Shown: piece by piece, positions 1 to 6,825 of the stretch
How positions within the stretch are numbered: the stretch's first letter is position 1
Layout: the number at the start of each line of letters is the position of its first letter
Notes under the pieces: model-generated
The model's database searches: none
Seen by the model: the letters and a program-made list of their open reading frames with translations, nothing else
What the model was told of the DNA's origin: nothing
Program-made: the position numbers and the translations under genes
DNA from: Bacteroidales bacterium
GTDB lineage: Bacteria > Bacteroidota > Bacteroidia > Bacteroidales > ML635J-15
Reading direction: 5' to 3'
Length of the DNA stretch: 6,825 nucleotides
Assembly: GCA_028697515.1 (NCBI GenBank)
Contig: JAQVEY010000130.1
Coordinates: 1-6,825, forward strand

Positions 1-220
1 CTTTTCTTGCTTCTACGATGATTTCAACATCTTTATCTTTTTTAAATTCTTCAGCTATTTCTGATAACTTCTGTTTTGCGGCATCAAGTTGTGATGATTT
101 TGAAACAATGTGTATTAAATGAATAGGGCTTTTGGCTTGTTTGCCTACCATATAAGCATGTTCCATTGCATAATCACCTACCTGAGTAAAATCGTGAGGG
201 ACTAGAATACTTTTTTTCAT
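1..220 (-). CDS. Universal stress protein (UspA family), N-terminal part, runs off the left edge
   Basis: The minus strand reads from an ATG at 220-218 without a stop to the window edge, giving 73 codons that begin MKKSILVPHDFTQVGDYAME. The pattern of a short basic start, a hydrophobic beta strand (SILVPHDFT), a 'xxAxxHAxxxG' helix and then a second strand (PIHLIHIVSK) is the usual opening of the Usp fold. The Asp in the first strand-loop (D10) sits where the ATP-binding members of the family contact the nucleotide. After this comes a lysine- and glutamate-rich helix (about residues 43-62) and a third strand (VEIIVEA). Usp proteins are cytoplasmic and are generally linked to stress or growth arrest; the specific role here cannot be told. 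The G-4X-G-[ST] phosphate loop would lie in the missing C-terminal half, so ATP binding cannot be judged. The gene lies 208 bp downstream of recJ on the same strand and may have its own promoter, though no clear one is visible. Confidence 0.85.
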   Translation of the reverse strand, partial: MKKSILVPHDFTQVGDYAMEHAYMVGKQAKSPIHLIHIVSKSSQLDAAKQKLSEIAEEFKKDKDVEIIVEARK

Positions 221-428
221 AAAATTCTCATTAGGTTAGTAAAATTTATTATACGCTCTAATAAACGAAATATGTTAATAAAAGGTTGCTACAATTATTA
301 AAATAATTTAAAACTATGTAAAAAAACTAAATTAATTCTATAAAACATGTCATAATATATAAATTTTATCAATAATCGTCTGTTGAAAACATAAACGAAG
401 AAAAATGAAATAAAGTAGATAATTAGTT

Positions 429-2147
429 TTAATCTGGGATTTGAATGTCTTTGACTAAAATTTGCAAAAATGACTGATTCATAAAATTGTTCTCGAATAT
501 TTGATAACAAAGGTCGAAAGCATTGTATTCTTTTATGTATTCATAATAGCTTCCAAAATTAAAACCTATGCCTTCAATACATCGGTTATCTCCAAGCTGT
601 TGTACAATTTTTAATTTGAGATGATCTCCTTCTTTTCCAACTTTTTTTACGCTTCCGTTGTCAAAAACTTTTCGTGATACGAAGGTAGGTGTCATATTTT
701 CGGGGCCAAAAGGGGCAAATTGTTTCAAGATTCTGTAAAATTTTGGAGTAATATCCTTGATTTCGATTTCTAAATCAGCGTTTATAACCGGAATTCTTTG
801 TTCTTCAGTAATAGTGGATTTTACATAGTCTTCGAATCTTTGGGTAAAACTATCAAGATTTTCCATTTTGAGCGTTAAACCGGCAGCATACATATGTCCT
901 CCAAAATTTTCCAGCAAATCGCTACAAGACTCAATTGCGTTGTATAGATTATATCCAGGAACTGACCTTGCCGAACCTGTTATCATTCCATCAGATTTAG
1001 TAAATACAACTGTTGGACGATAATAAGTTTCAGTTAGTCTTGAGGCGACAATACCAATTACTCCCTTATGCCATGTTTCAGAATAAAGTACAGTTGTATA
1101 AGCATTTTTTGAAATCTCCGATAAGTCAATCATCTTTAGAGCTTGTTCAGTAATATCATGATCAAGTTCTTTACGACTTATATTTATTGTATTTATTTCA
1201 GCACCAATTATTTCAGCACTAGCTTCATTCTCGGAAATTAAAAGCTCTACTGCTCGTTTGCCCGATTCCATTCTGCCTGCAGCGTTTATTCTTGGACCAA
1301 TCTTAAAAACAATATCATTTATTTGTATTTCTTTATCTAACAAACCAGTTATGGTAATTATACTTTTTAATCCGGGTAAGGGGTCTGAATTTAATTTTTG
1401 AAGACCATAATATGAAAGTATTCTATTCTCACCTGTAACAGGAACAATGTCAGAACCAATGCTAACAACAACTAAATCTAGATATTGTGACAGATTTGAA
1501 GGGTCATCCCCAATGCTTTGACAATATGCCTGCATAAACTTATAGGCAACTCCGCAACCCGAAAGTTCCTTGTATGGATATGGGCAATCAGTACGTTTAG
1601 GGTCTAATACAGCGTATGCTTCAGGTAATTCGGCACCAGGGTTGTGATGATCACAAATAATTAAGTCTATTTGCTTCTCTTTGGCATATTTAGTTTTTTC
1701 TAATGCTTTTATCCCACAATCAACAGTAATTATTAAACTACAATTATTGTCAACAGCATAGTCAATACCCTGAAAAGAAACACCATAACCTTCATGATAC
1801 CTGTTTGGAACATAAAAACTTATTTTTTGATGTATTCTTTTCAGATACATATAAATTACAGAAATTGCAGTCGTCCCATCTACATCATAATCTCCGTATA
1901 TTAAAATATGTTCATCATTATTAATAGCTTGTTTGAGCCTATTAACAGCTTTGTCCATATCCTTCATTAAAAATGGGTCATGAAGATCGCTTAATTCAGG
2001 CCGGAAAAAAATACGGGCTTCCTCATATGTTTCAATATTCCTTTGAACAAGTAGATTTGCAATTTTAAAGTCAACTTTTAGATCTGATGATAGCTTTTCA
2101 ACCTTTTCAAAATCCCCATCGTTCTTAACTATCCATCGTTTTTTCAT
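429..2147 (-). CDS. recJ: Single-stranded-DNA-specific 5'-3' exonuclease RecJ
   Basis: This 572-residue cytoplasmic exonuclease degrades single-stranded DNA from the 5' end in recombinational, mismatch and base-excision repair. The length matches the family (E. coli RecJ is 577). The DHH phosphoesterase core is complete: motif I DYDVDG at residues 86-91, the VDCG strand at 142-145, DHH at 166-168, SGCGVAYK at 196-203 and the SIGSDIVP aspartate motif at 229-236 (D233). These supply the expected metal-binding Asp and His residues. GPRINAAGRMES (284-295) follows. The DHHA1 domain has WHKGVIGIVASR (359-370), GSARS (391-395) and GGHMYAAG (416-423). The last ~115 residues (from about 455) fit the C-terminal OB-fold that helps bind DNA. 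The start at 2147 is preceded by AGGA only 1 nt before the ATG, too close for a normal Shine-Dalgarno, but the opening MKKRWIVKNDGD matches Bacteroidota RecJ. It is divergent from lysS. No frameshift or missing catalytic residue is seen. Confidence 0.96.
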   Translation of the reverse strand: MKKRWIVKNDGDFEKVEKLSSDLKVDFKIANLLVQRNIETYEEARIFFRPELSDLHDPFLMKDMDKAVNRLKQAINNDEHILIYGDYDVDGTTAISVIYMYLKRIHQKISFYVPNRYHEGYGVSFQGIDYAVDNNCSLIITVDCGIKALEKTKYAKEKQIDLIICDHHNPGAELPEAYAVLDPKRTDCPYPYKELSGCGVAYKFMQAYCQSIGDDPSNLSQYLDLVVVSIGSDIVPVTGENRILSYYGLQKLNSDPLPGLKSIITITGLLDKEIQINDIVFKIGPRINAAGRMESGKRAVELLISENEASAEIIGAEINTINISRKELDHDITEQALKMIDLSEISKNAYTTVLYSETWHKGVIGIVASRLTETYYRPTVVFTKSDGMITGSARSVPGYNLYNAIESCSDLLENFGGHMYAAGLTLKMENLDSFTQRFEDYVKSTITEEQRIPVINADLEIEIKDITPKFYRILKQFAPFGPENMTPTFVSRKVFDNGSVKKVGKEGDHLKLKIVQQLGDNRCIEGIGFNFGSYYEYIKEYNAFDLCYQIFENNFMNQSFLQILVKDIQIPD

Positions 2148-2330
2148 ATCCTGCTAAAAGTATTATGTTAGTTCACAATATTACAATTTTTTTTTGTTTT
2201 ATAAAATATTTATCTGAAAAACTCTTATAAAAAAGCTGTAAGTGCTATTATTACTGGTTTATAATTGATTTTAGAATTTGATTACCAGCTTTAAAACGTT
2301 TAATTATTTTATTTTTAGGTCCAATAATGC

Positions 2331-2365
2331 TTTTTTTTACATTTAAAGGTCTTTTATTATCTTTG
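2331..2365 (+). promoter_or_regulatory. Bacteroidota-type promoter for the lysS operon
   Basis: TATCTTTG at 2358-2365 matches the Bacteroidota housekeeping -7 element (TAnnTTTG) at every defined position, and it is followed by C, as is common. A T-tract at 2331-2338 lies 19 nt upstream, in the correct place for the -33 element, but it lacks the G of the usual TTG/TTTG. Transcription would be expected to begin around 2369-2372, leaving a leader of only about 10-13 nt before the ATG at 2382. No Shine-Dalgarno is present in that leader, which is normal in this phylum. The match to the element is seen in the sequence; the start site is inferred. Confidence 0.7.
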
Positions 2366-2381
2366 CAAAAAATTGAATATT

Positions 2382-4112
2382 ATGGATTATATTGGATTGA
2401 GTGAACAGGAGATTATCAGAAGAGAAGCTTTGAAAGAATTACAAACTTTAGGAATAAATCCTTATCCCGCAGCAGAGTATCCTGTAAATATTTTCAGCAA
2501 AGATATATTGGACAGATTTGATGACAATAATATGCCTGAAGATTTGTTAAATGTCTGTTTGGCTGGCCGTATTATGACGCGAAGGATTATGGGGAATGCA
2601 TCTTTTGCAGAATTACAGGATAATAAAGGTCGAATACAGCTTTATTTTAGAAGAGATGATATTTGTACAGGAGAAGACAAAACTATGTATAATACTGTCT
2701 TTAAAAGGCTTTTGGACATAGGAGATATTATTGGAGTTACAGGATATGCTTTCAGAACTCAGATGGGAGAAATTTCTGTTCATGTTAAAGAATTTACAGT
2801 TTTAAGTAAATCCATTCATCCATTACCAATTGTTAAGGAAAAAGACGGAGTAATATACGATGCTTTCAGCGATCCTGAGCAAAGATATAGAAATCGTTCA
2901 TTGGATTTAATTGTTAATCCTCAAGTAAAAAGTGCATTTATAAATCGCACAAGACTTACAAATTCAATGCGTTCATTTCTAAACGATAAAGGATATCTTG
3001 AAGTAGAAACTCCAATTTTACAACCATTATATGGCGGAGCAGCAGCACGTCCTTTTAAAACACATCATAATACATTAAATCAAACACTTTATCTTAGGAT
3101 TGCAAATGAATTATATCTTAAAAGACTTATTGTTGGTGGATTTGACGGAGTGTATGAATTTGCGAAAGATTTTAGAAATGAAGGAATGGATAGGTTCCAT
3201 AATCCAGAATTTACTCAGATGGAGTTGTATGTTGCCTATAAGGATTATAACTGGATGATGAATCTAGTAGAGGAGATGGTTGAACGCATTTCAATAGATT
3301 TGCATGGAGATACAAAGGTACAGCTTGGCGAAAATGTCATTGATTTTAAACGTCCTTGGAAAAGATATACAATGTATGAAGCCATCCAAAAATTTACAGG
3401 AATAGACATATCTAATTTATCCGAAAGCGAATTGCGTCAGGAAGCTAGAAATCTGAAGGTTGAAATAGATGATTCTATGGGAAAGGGCAAAATTATTGAT
3501 GAAATTTTTGGTACATATTGTGAAAAAGAATTGATACAGCCTACTTTTATTACAGATTATCCGATAGAAATGTCGCCATTAGCAAAAAAACACAGAAGTG
3601 TTGATGGCTTGGTGGAACGTTTCGAAGCAATCTGTAATGGCAAAGAAATTTGTAATGCATATTCAGAGTTAAACGATCCTATTGATCAGAGAGAGAGATT
3701 TGAACAACAGCTTTTATTGGCTAAACGTGGTGATGAAGAAGCTATGATGCTTGATGAAGATTTTCTTAAAGCTATAGAAATTGGTATGCCACCAACAGCA
3801 GGATTAGGAATTGGTATTGACAGATTGACAATGATAATGACGAATTCAACATCAATACAGGATGTGATTTTCTTTCCTCAAATGAGACCTGAAAAGAAGG
3901 CAGAAACATTTGACGAGTCTGTGTTTACAGAACTTGGTATTGAAGAAGTTTGGGCGAAAATTCTTTTTAAAGCAGGATATACATCAGTTAAAATGCTTAA
4001 AGAAGCTAATCCAGGCAAATTGCATCAGATTCTTTGCGGATGGAACAAAAAAAATAAATTAGGATTGCAAAACCCAACGCCCGATCAGGTATCAGGTTGG
4101 ATAAACTCTTAA
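2382..4112 (+). CDS. lysS: Lysyl-tRNA synthetase, class II
   Basis: This 576-residue cytoplasmic enzyme attaches lysine to tRNA-Lys using ATP. The N-terminal anticodon-binding OB-fold spans roughly residues 57-142 (including [11 protein letters not shown] and FAELQD). The class II core shows motif 1 around 199-215 ([17 protein letters not shown]), GGAAARPF at 218-225, motif 2 at 264-283 (FRNEG...[11 protein letters not shown], with ATP-binding R265) and motif 3 [11 protein letters not shown] at 474-484 (R481). NAYSELNDP at 425-433 is the usual substrate-pocket segment. E. coli LysRS ends close to the position of the QMRPE sequence (500-504); this protein continues for about 70 residues, rich in Lys, Gly and helix-forming residues. 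The extension resembles that of other Bacteroidota LysRS. An in-frame TTG at 2373 would add MNI, but it lies almost on the predicted transcription start, so the ATG at 2382 is preferred. The stop overlaps the antiporter start by one base. Confidence 0.96.
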   Translation: MDYIGLSEQEIIRREALKELQTLGINPYPAAEYPVNIFSKDILDRFDDNNMPEDLLNVCLAGRIMTRRIMGNASFAELQDNKGRIQLYFRRDDICTGEDKTMYNTVFKRLLDIGDIIGVTGYAFRTQMGEISVHVKEFTVLSKSIHPLPIVKEKDGVIYDAFSDPEQRYRNRSLDLIVNPQVKSAFINRTRLTNSMRSFLNDKGYLEVETPILQPLYGGAAARPFKTHHNTLNQTLYLRIANELYLKRLIVGGFDGVYEFAKDFRNEGMDRFHNPEFTQMELYVAYKDYNWMMNLVEEMVERISIDLHGDTKVQLGENVIDFKRPWKRYTMYEAIQKFTGIDISNLSESELRQEARNLKVEIDDSMGKGKIIDEIFGTYCEKELIQPTFITDYPIEMSPLAKKHRSVDGLVERFEAICNGKEICNAYSELNDPIDQRERFEQQLLLAKRGDEEAMMLDEDFLKAIEIGMPPTAGLGIGIDRLTMIMTNSTSIQDVIFFPQMRPEKKAETFDESVFTELGIEEVWAKILFKAGYTSVKMLKEANPGKLHQILCGWNKKNKLGLQNPTPDQVSGWINS

Positions 4113-6052
4113 TGACAGAATTAAAACGAATAGCGATTCTTATTATTACACTTCTGATTTTTTCAGGGAGTGCAAATGCTACCGCCAATAAAATCAAATC
4201 AGTAGAAATTGATTATGGCTTTACTATTATCGAAGGTATTCCGGTTAAGATTAGCCTTGCGGTTCTGGATAGTGAAGGAGAAATAATCGATATTAATTGC
4301 AATTCAATTGTTAAAATTAATAAAGAAAGATTGGATGTTACTTTTAATAATGGAAGAACTAGTTTTGAATATGTATTTCATGAAAAGTCGGATATTATAA
4401 TTGAATGTGATGAAATCGTATCAACTAAAATAGTAAATCCTATTCCATTATGGTTTTCGATAATTCCTCCATTAATAGCTATTCTATGCGCTCTTATATT
4501 TAAGGAAGTATTTTCAGCATTATTTCTAGGTATTTTTAGTGGAACATTTATTATCTGGATTTATTCTGGAGTAGGAGTGTTCAGCTCATTTTTTAAAGCT
4601 ATATTTACTGTATTTGACAGATATGTGGTTGCTGCCTTGTCTGAGTCAACACATGTGTCCATAATCGTTTTTTCAATGCTAATTGGTGGTACTGTTCATA
4701 TAATCACCAAAAACGGAGGAATGCAAGGAATAATTAATTTTCTTTCAAAATATGCCAGAAGTCAGAGGTCGGGTCAATTGGTAACTTTTTTATTGGGAAT
4801 CCTGATATTCTTTGATGATTATGCCAATACATTAGTCGTTGGTAACACAATGAGACCGGTAACTGATAAGTTAAAAATATCACGCGAAAAATTAGCTTAT
4901 ATAGTTGATAGTACTGCAGCCCCTGTGGCTTCTATTGCATTTGTTACTACATGGATTGGAGCTGAATTAAGTTATATACAGTCATCGCTATTAGACCTAA
5001 ACCTTGATGTTAGTGCTTATAATGTTTTCTTTTCAAGTTTGAAATATTCATTTTATCCGATTATCACTCTTGTGTTTGTTTTTATGCTTATATACATGCG
5101 AAGAGATTATGGCTCAATGCATAAAGCTGAATTACGTGCACGACAGAAGGGTGTAACAGCTTCGGATCAGGATCAGAAAATCCAATGTGAATTAAACGAA
5201 TTTAAAGTTTCTGAAAAAACAAAAGCTAGGGCTTTTAATGCCCTTATACCTGTTGGGATTATTGTACTTGGAACAATTGCAGGACTTTTTTACACAGGTT
5301 GGGATGCTAAGATTTGGAATGACAATTCGATAGGCTTTTTAACTAAGCTTTCAGCAATAATTGGTAAATCCGACTCATATAAGGCCTTAATTTGGGCTTC
5401 GTCTGGAGGCTTGATTGTAGCATTTATACTAACTGTTGCCCAAAAAATACTTGATATGAAAGAAGTAGCGGAGAGTATGCTAAATGGATTTAAATCAATG
5501 TTAACGGCTATTCTTATCTTGACTCTTGCATGGTCTTTGGCAGGTCTGATCTCAGATTTGCATACTTCTAGTTTTATTACCCAGGTAATAAGTACAACAA
5601 GTATTAGTACAGGATGGTTACCATTAATTACATTTATTGTATCAGGACTAATTGCTTTTAGTACAGGTTCATCTTGGGGTACTATGGCGATAATGTATCC
5701 ACTTATATTACCCGCAACATGGCTTTTATGTCAGCAATCAGGTTTGGATCACGAAGCTTCTTTGGCAGTATTTTCTCATGTTGCATCAACTGTTATTGCC
5801 GGTTCGGTTTTTGGCGATCATTGTTCACCTATATCCGATACAACAATTTTAAGCTCATTAGCTTCGTCGTGTAATCATATTCAACATGTGAGAACACAAT
5901 TGCCTTACGCCTTATCTGTTGCTCTGATTTGTCTTATCTTCGGTACTCTTCCTGTGGCATTAGGCATTCCTGTATGGCTTATATTTCCTATATTGATATT
6001 TGTTGTTTGGTTGACTATTAGGTTTCTTGGGAAAAAGTACGATATTAACTGA
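4112..6052 (+). CDS. NhaC-family Na+/H+ antiporter with N-terminal extracytoplasmic domain
   Basis: This 646-residue inner-membrane secondary transporter is most likely a Na+/H+ exchanger. Other NhaC-family proteins exchange organic acids, so the substrate is uncertain. Family signatures are FFDDYANTLVVGNTMRPVTD (233-252), DSTAAPVASIAFVTTWIG (266-283), STGSSWGTMA (517-526) and GSVFGDHCSPISDTT (564-578), with the acidic residues expected for ion binding. I count about a dozen hydrophobic segments from residue 113 to 639, with a charged cytoplasmic-looking loop at about 330-373. The N-terminus is unusual: a signal-peptide-like stretch (1-25, basic then hydrophobic, with A-x-A sites ANA and ATA) is followed by about 85 hydrophilic, beta-strand-like residues before the first transporter helix. 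The ATG at 4112-4114 shares its A with the lysS stop (TAATG), suggesting translational coupling. A TTG at 4097 inside lysS would add five residues and is less likely. The gene is 7 nt upstream of the small membrane-protein gene. Confidence 0.9.
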   Translation: MTELKRIAILIITLLIFSGSANATANKIKSVEIDYGFTIIEGIPVKISLAVLDSEGEIIDINCNSIVKINKERLDVTFNNGRTSFEYVFHEKSDIIIECDEIVSTKIVNPIPLWFSIIPPLIAILCALIFKEVFSALFLGIFSGTFIIWIYSGVGVFSSFFKAIFTVFDRYVVAALSESTHVSIIVFSMLIGGTVHIITKNGGMQGIINFLSKYARSQRSGQLVTFLLGILIFFDDYANTLVVGNTMRPVTDKLKISREKLAYIVDSTAAPVASIAFVTTWIGAELSYIQSSLLDLNLDVSAYNVFFSSLKYSFYPIITLVFVFMLIYMRRDYGSMHKAELRARQKGVTASDQDQKIQCELNEFKVSEKTKARAFNALIPVGIIVLGTIAGLFYTGWDAKIWNDNSIGFLTKLSAIIGKSDSYKALIWASSGGLIVAFILTVAQKILDMKEVAESMLNGFKSMLTAILILTLAWSLAGLISDLHTSSFITQVISTTSISTGWLPLITFIVSGLIAFSTGSSWGTMAIMYPLILPATWLLCQQSGLDHEASLAVFSHVASTVIAGSVFGDHCSPISDTTILSSLASSCNHIQHVRTQLPYALSVALICLIFGTLPVALGIPVWLIFPILIFVVWLTIRFLGKKYDIN

Positions 6053-6059
6053 TTAAAAT

Positions 6060-6278
6060 ATGATTTTTAAAATACTAATACCCGTTATAATAATTCTCGT
6101 TTTAGTCGTTTTGGGACTGGGAATAGGTATTTTCTTTTCAAAAAAGAAAAAATTCCCTGAGGGTTCTATTAGCAAAAATAAAGATATGCAAAAATTGAAT
6201 ATTACTTGTGCTAAACATGACGAGTTGCACTTGTGCGGAAAAGAGGGGGGATGCTGTGGTGGAAATATAGATCAATAA
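6060..6278 (+). CDS. Small membrane protein with Cys-rich C-terminal tail, conserved type in Bacteroidota
   Basis: This 72-residue protein has one transmembrane helix (about residues 4-26, almost all Ile, Leu and Val with a GLGIG patch), followed at once by SKKKK. By the positive-inside rule that places the C-terminus in the cytoplasm. The tail contains FPEGSISKNKDMQKLNITC (32-50), then four cysteines (C50, C59, C65, C66) and two histidines (H53, H57), ending in GGCCGG. From memory, short single-helix proteins with a similar 'FPxxxIxxNKxMxxxGIxC' segment are widespread in Bacteroidota and annotated only as membrane or secreted proteins; I know of no assigned function. The ATG lies 7 nt after the antiporter stop with no Shine-Dalgarno, so it is probably the last gene of the lysS-antiporter unit. 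Metal binding or a redox role is possible from the Cys/His spacing but is inference. The reading frame is convincing because of its membrane segment, conserved-looking tail and tight spacing. Confidence 0.8.
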   Translation: MIFKILIPVIIILVLVVLGLGIGIFFSKKKKFPEGSISKNKDMQKLNITCAKHDELHLCGKEGGCCGGNIDQ

Positions 6279-6288
6279 AATCTAACAG

Positions 6289-6825
6289 CTAGTATAAATC
6301 TTTATAAATCTGTACTAACTTATCTTTTTCATTTTCCCAGTTTAATATGTCTGCTGCTTTTGTACAGTTATTATGATAATTTTCAAGCCTTTCCTTGTCG
6401 TTTAATAAGCCAACAATAAGCTCTTTTAATTTGTCAGATTCTGAAATACTTGTTGATACTCCTGTCGAGTATGTGTCAATTATTTTCACCATTTCTTGCA
6501 ATTCTGAACAAATTACAGGAACCCCTGCCTGTATGTAATCAAATATCTTATTGGGAAGAGCATATTTATAGTTTAAACTGTTCCCCTGCTCAAGTGAAAA
6601 GCCGATTTTTGCCGTTTGGGTTAATTGATGAAGAGCTTCAAAATCAAGTACTCCCATAAAAATGACTTTATTCTGAAGATTTAATTCTTCAGTCATCTTT
6701 TTAAGTTGCTCCTCCAAATTTCCTTTTCCGGCTATATGTAATTTGCAATTTTCTATTCCCGATACAGCTTCAATCATCAATTCTACGCCTCTATCTTTGT
6801 TAATAGCACCTTGATATACCAAAAT
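6289..6825 (-). CDS. Glycosyltransferase (GT4-like, group 1), C-terminal part, runs off the right edge
   Basis: The minus-strand frame is open from the right edge (codon ATT at 6825-6823) to a TAG at 6291-6289, giving 179 residues; the true start lies outside the window. It begins in the C-terminal nucleotide-sugar-binding Rossmann domain: ILVYQGAINKDRGVELMIEA is the strand and helix that open this domain in GT-B enzymes. It is followed by KLHIAGKGNLEEQLKK, KVIFMGVLDFEALHQL, then SLEQGNSLNYKYALPNKIFD and YIQAGVPVICSELQEM. The Glu of 'LEQG' and the 'PNKIFDYIQAGVPVI' helix occupy the position of the donor-sugar-binding E-x7-E region, in the variant form seen in many polysaccharide-synthesis enzymes. 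The protein ends with the usual C-terminal helix (NWENEKDKLVQIYKDLY). The sugar donor and acceptor cannot be told from this half. A role in surface polysaccharide or lipid glycan synthesis is likely but inferred. The gene converges on the small membrane-protein gene with 10 nt between their stops. Confidence 0.88.
   Translation of the reverse strand: MLVYQGAINKDRGVELMIEAVSGIENCKLHIAGKGNLEEQLKKMTEELNLQNKVIFMGVLDFEALHQLTQTAKIGFSLEQGNSLNYKYALPNKIFDYIQAGVPVICSELQEMVKIIDTYSTGVSTSISESDKLKELIVGLLNDKERLENYHNNCTKAADILNWENEKDKLVQIYKDLY

Noticed and set aside
248..253. TATAAT on the minus strand upstream of the universal stress protein gene
   Set aside because: It is a perfect E. coli -10 hexamer, but Bacteroidota housekeeping promoters use TAnnTTTG and no partner element is seen; it is expected by chance in this AT-rich gap.
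298..510. Minus-strand open frame of 70 codons rich in Phe, Tyr and Ile
   Set aside because: It overlaps the 3' end of recJ in another frame and then covers AT-rich intergenic DNA; the composition follows the base bias and no domain is recognisable.
2176..2183. Possible recJ -7 promoter element on the minus strand (TAATATTG, one mismatch to TAnnTTTG)
   Set aside because: It is well placed, about 30 nt before the recJ start, but no TTG lies at the -33 distance and the surrounding DNA is too AT-rich for one near-match to be convincing.
4006..4197. Minus-strand open frame of 63 codons opposite the lysS-antiporter junction
   Set aside because: It lies wholly antisense to two well-supported genes, has no start signal of its own and no recognisable sequence.
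5674..5874. Plus-strand open frame of 66 codons inside the antiporter gene
   Set aside because: It is an out-of-frame shadow of the highly conserved NhaC C-terminal motif region.
6293..6310. Direct repeat TATAAATC separated by 2 nt
   Set aside because: It falls inside the glycosyltransferase C-terminal codons (IYKDLY), where repeated Y and K/D codons explain it.
6450..6659. Plus-strand open frame of 69 codons opposite the glycosyltransferase
   Set aside because: It is antisense to a clear GT4-like coding region and has no domain or start signal.

Overview
The window looks like chromosomal DNA from a Bacteroidota bacterium, probably of the order Bacteroidales. The DNA is AT-rich. The lysS upstream region carries a TAnnTTTG -7 promoter element, which is typical of this phylum. 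Shine-Dalgarno sequences are absent or poorly placed before most starts. The LysRS N-terminus and its long C-terminal extension, and the small Cys-tailed membrane protein, also resemble Bacteroidota versions. The lineage is inferred from these features and was not tested by a search.

Layout. Positions 1-220 (minus strand) hold the first 73 codons of a universal stress protein. Positions 221-428 are very AT-rich and non-coding. Positions 429-2147 (minus) encode the single-strand-specific exonuclease RecJ, complete with its DHH and DHHA1 motifs. Positions 2148-2381 form the divergent intergenic region between recJ and lysS, with a good promoter facing lysS. Three plus-strand genes follow in close succession: lysyl-tRNA synthetase (2382-4112), an NhaC-family antiporter with an extra N-terminal extracytoplasmic domain (4112-6052), and a 72-residue membrane protein with a cysteine-rich tail (6060-6278). 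A minus-strand glycosyltransferase (6289 to the right edge) converges on them and runs off the window.

How the genes relate. The lysS, antiporter and small-protein genes are separated by a 1-nt overlap (TAATG) and a 7-nt gap, so they are probably one transcription unit driven by the promoter at 2331-2365. The functional link is not obvious: a translation housekeeping gene drives an ion or solute antiporter and a small membrane protein. RecJ (DNA repair and recombination) and the Usp gene lie on the opposite strand, and nothing ties them functionally to this operon.

There is no mobile element, CRISPR array, tRNA, rRNA or phage signature. Most of the window is ordinary core genome. The parts most worth a second look are the N-terminal domain of the antiporter, the Cys/His-rich tail of the small protein, and the LysRS C-terminal extension.
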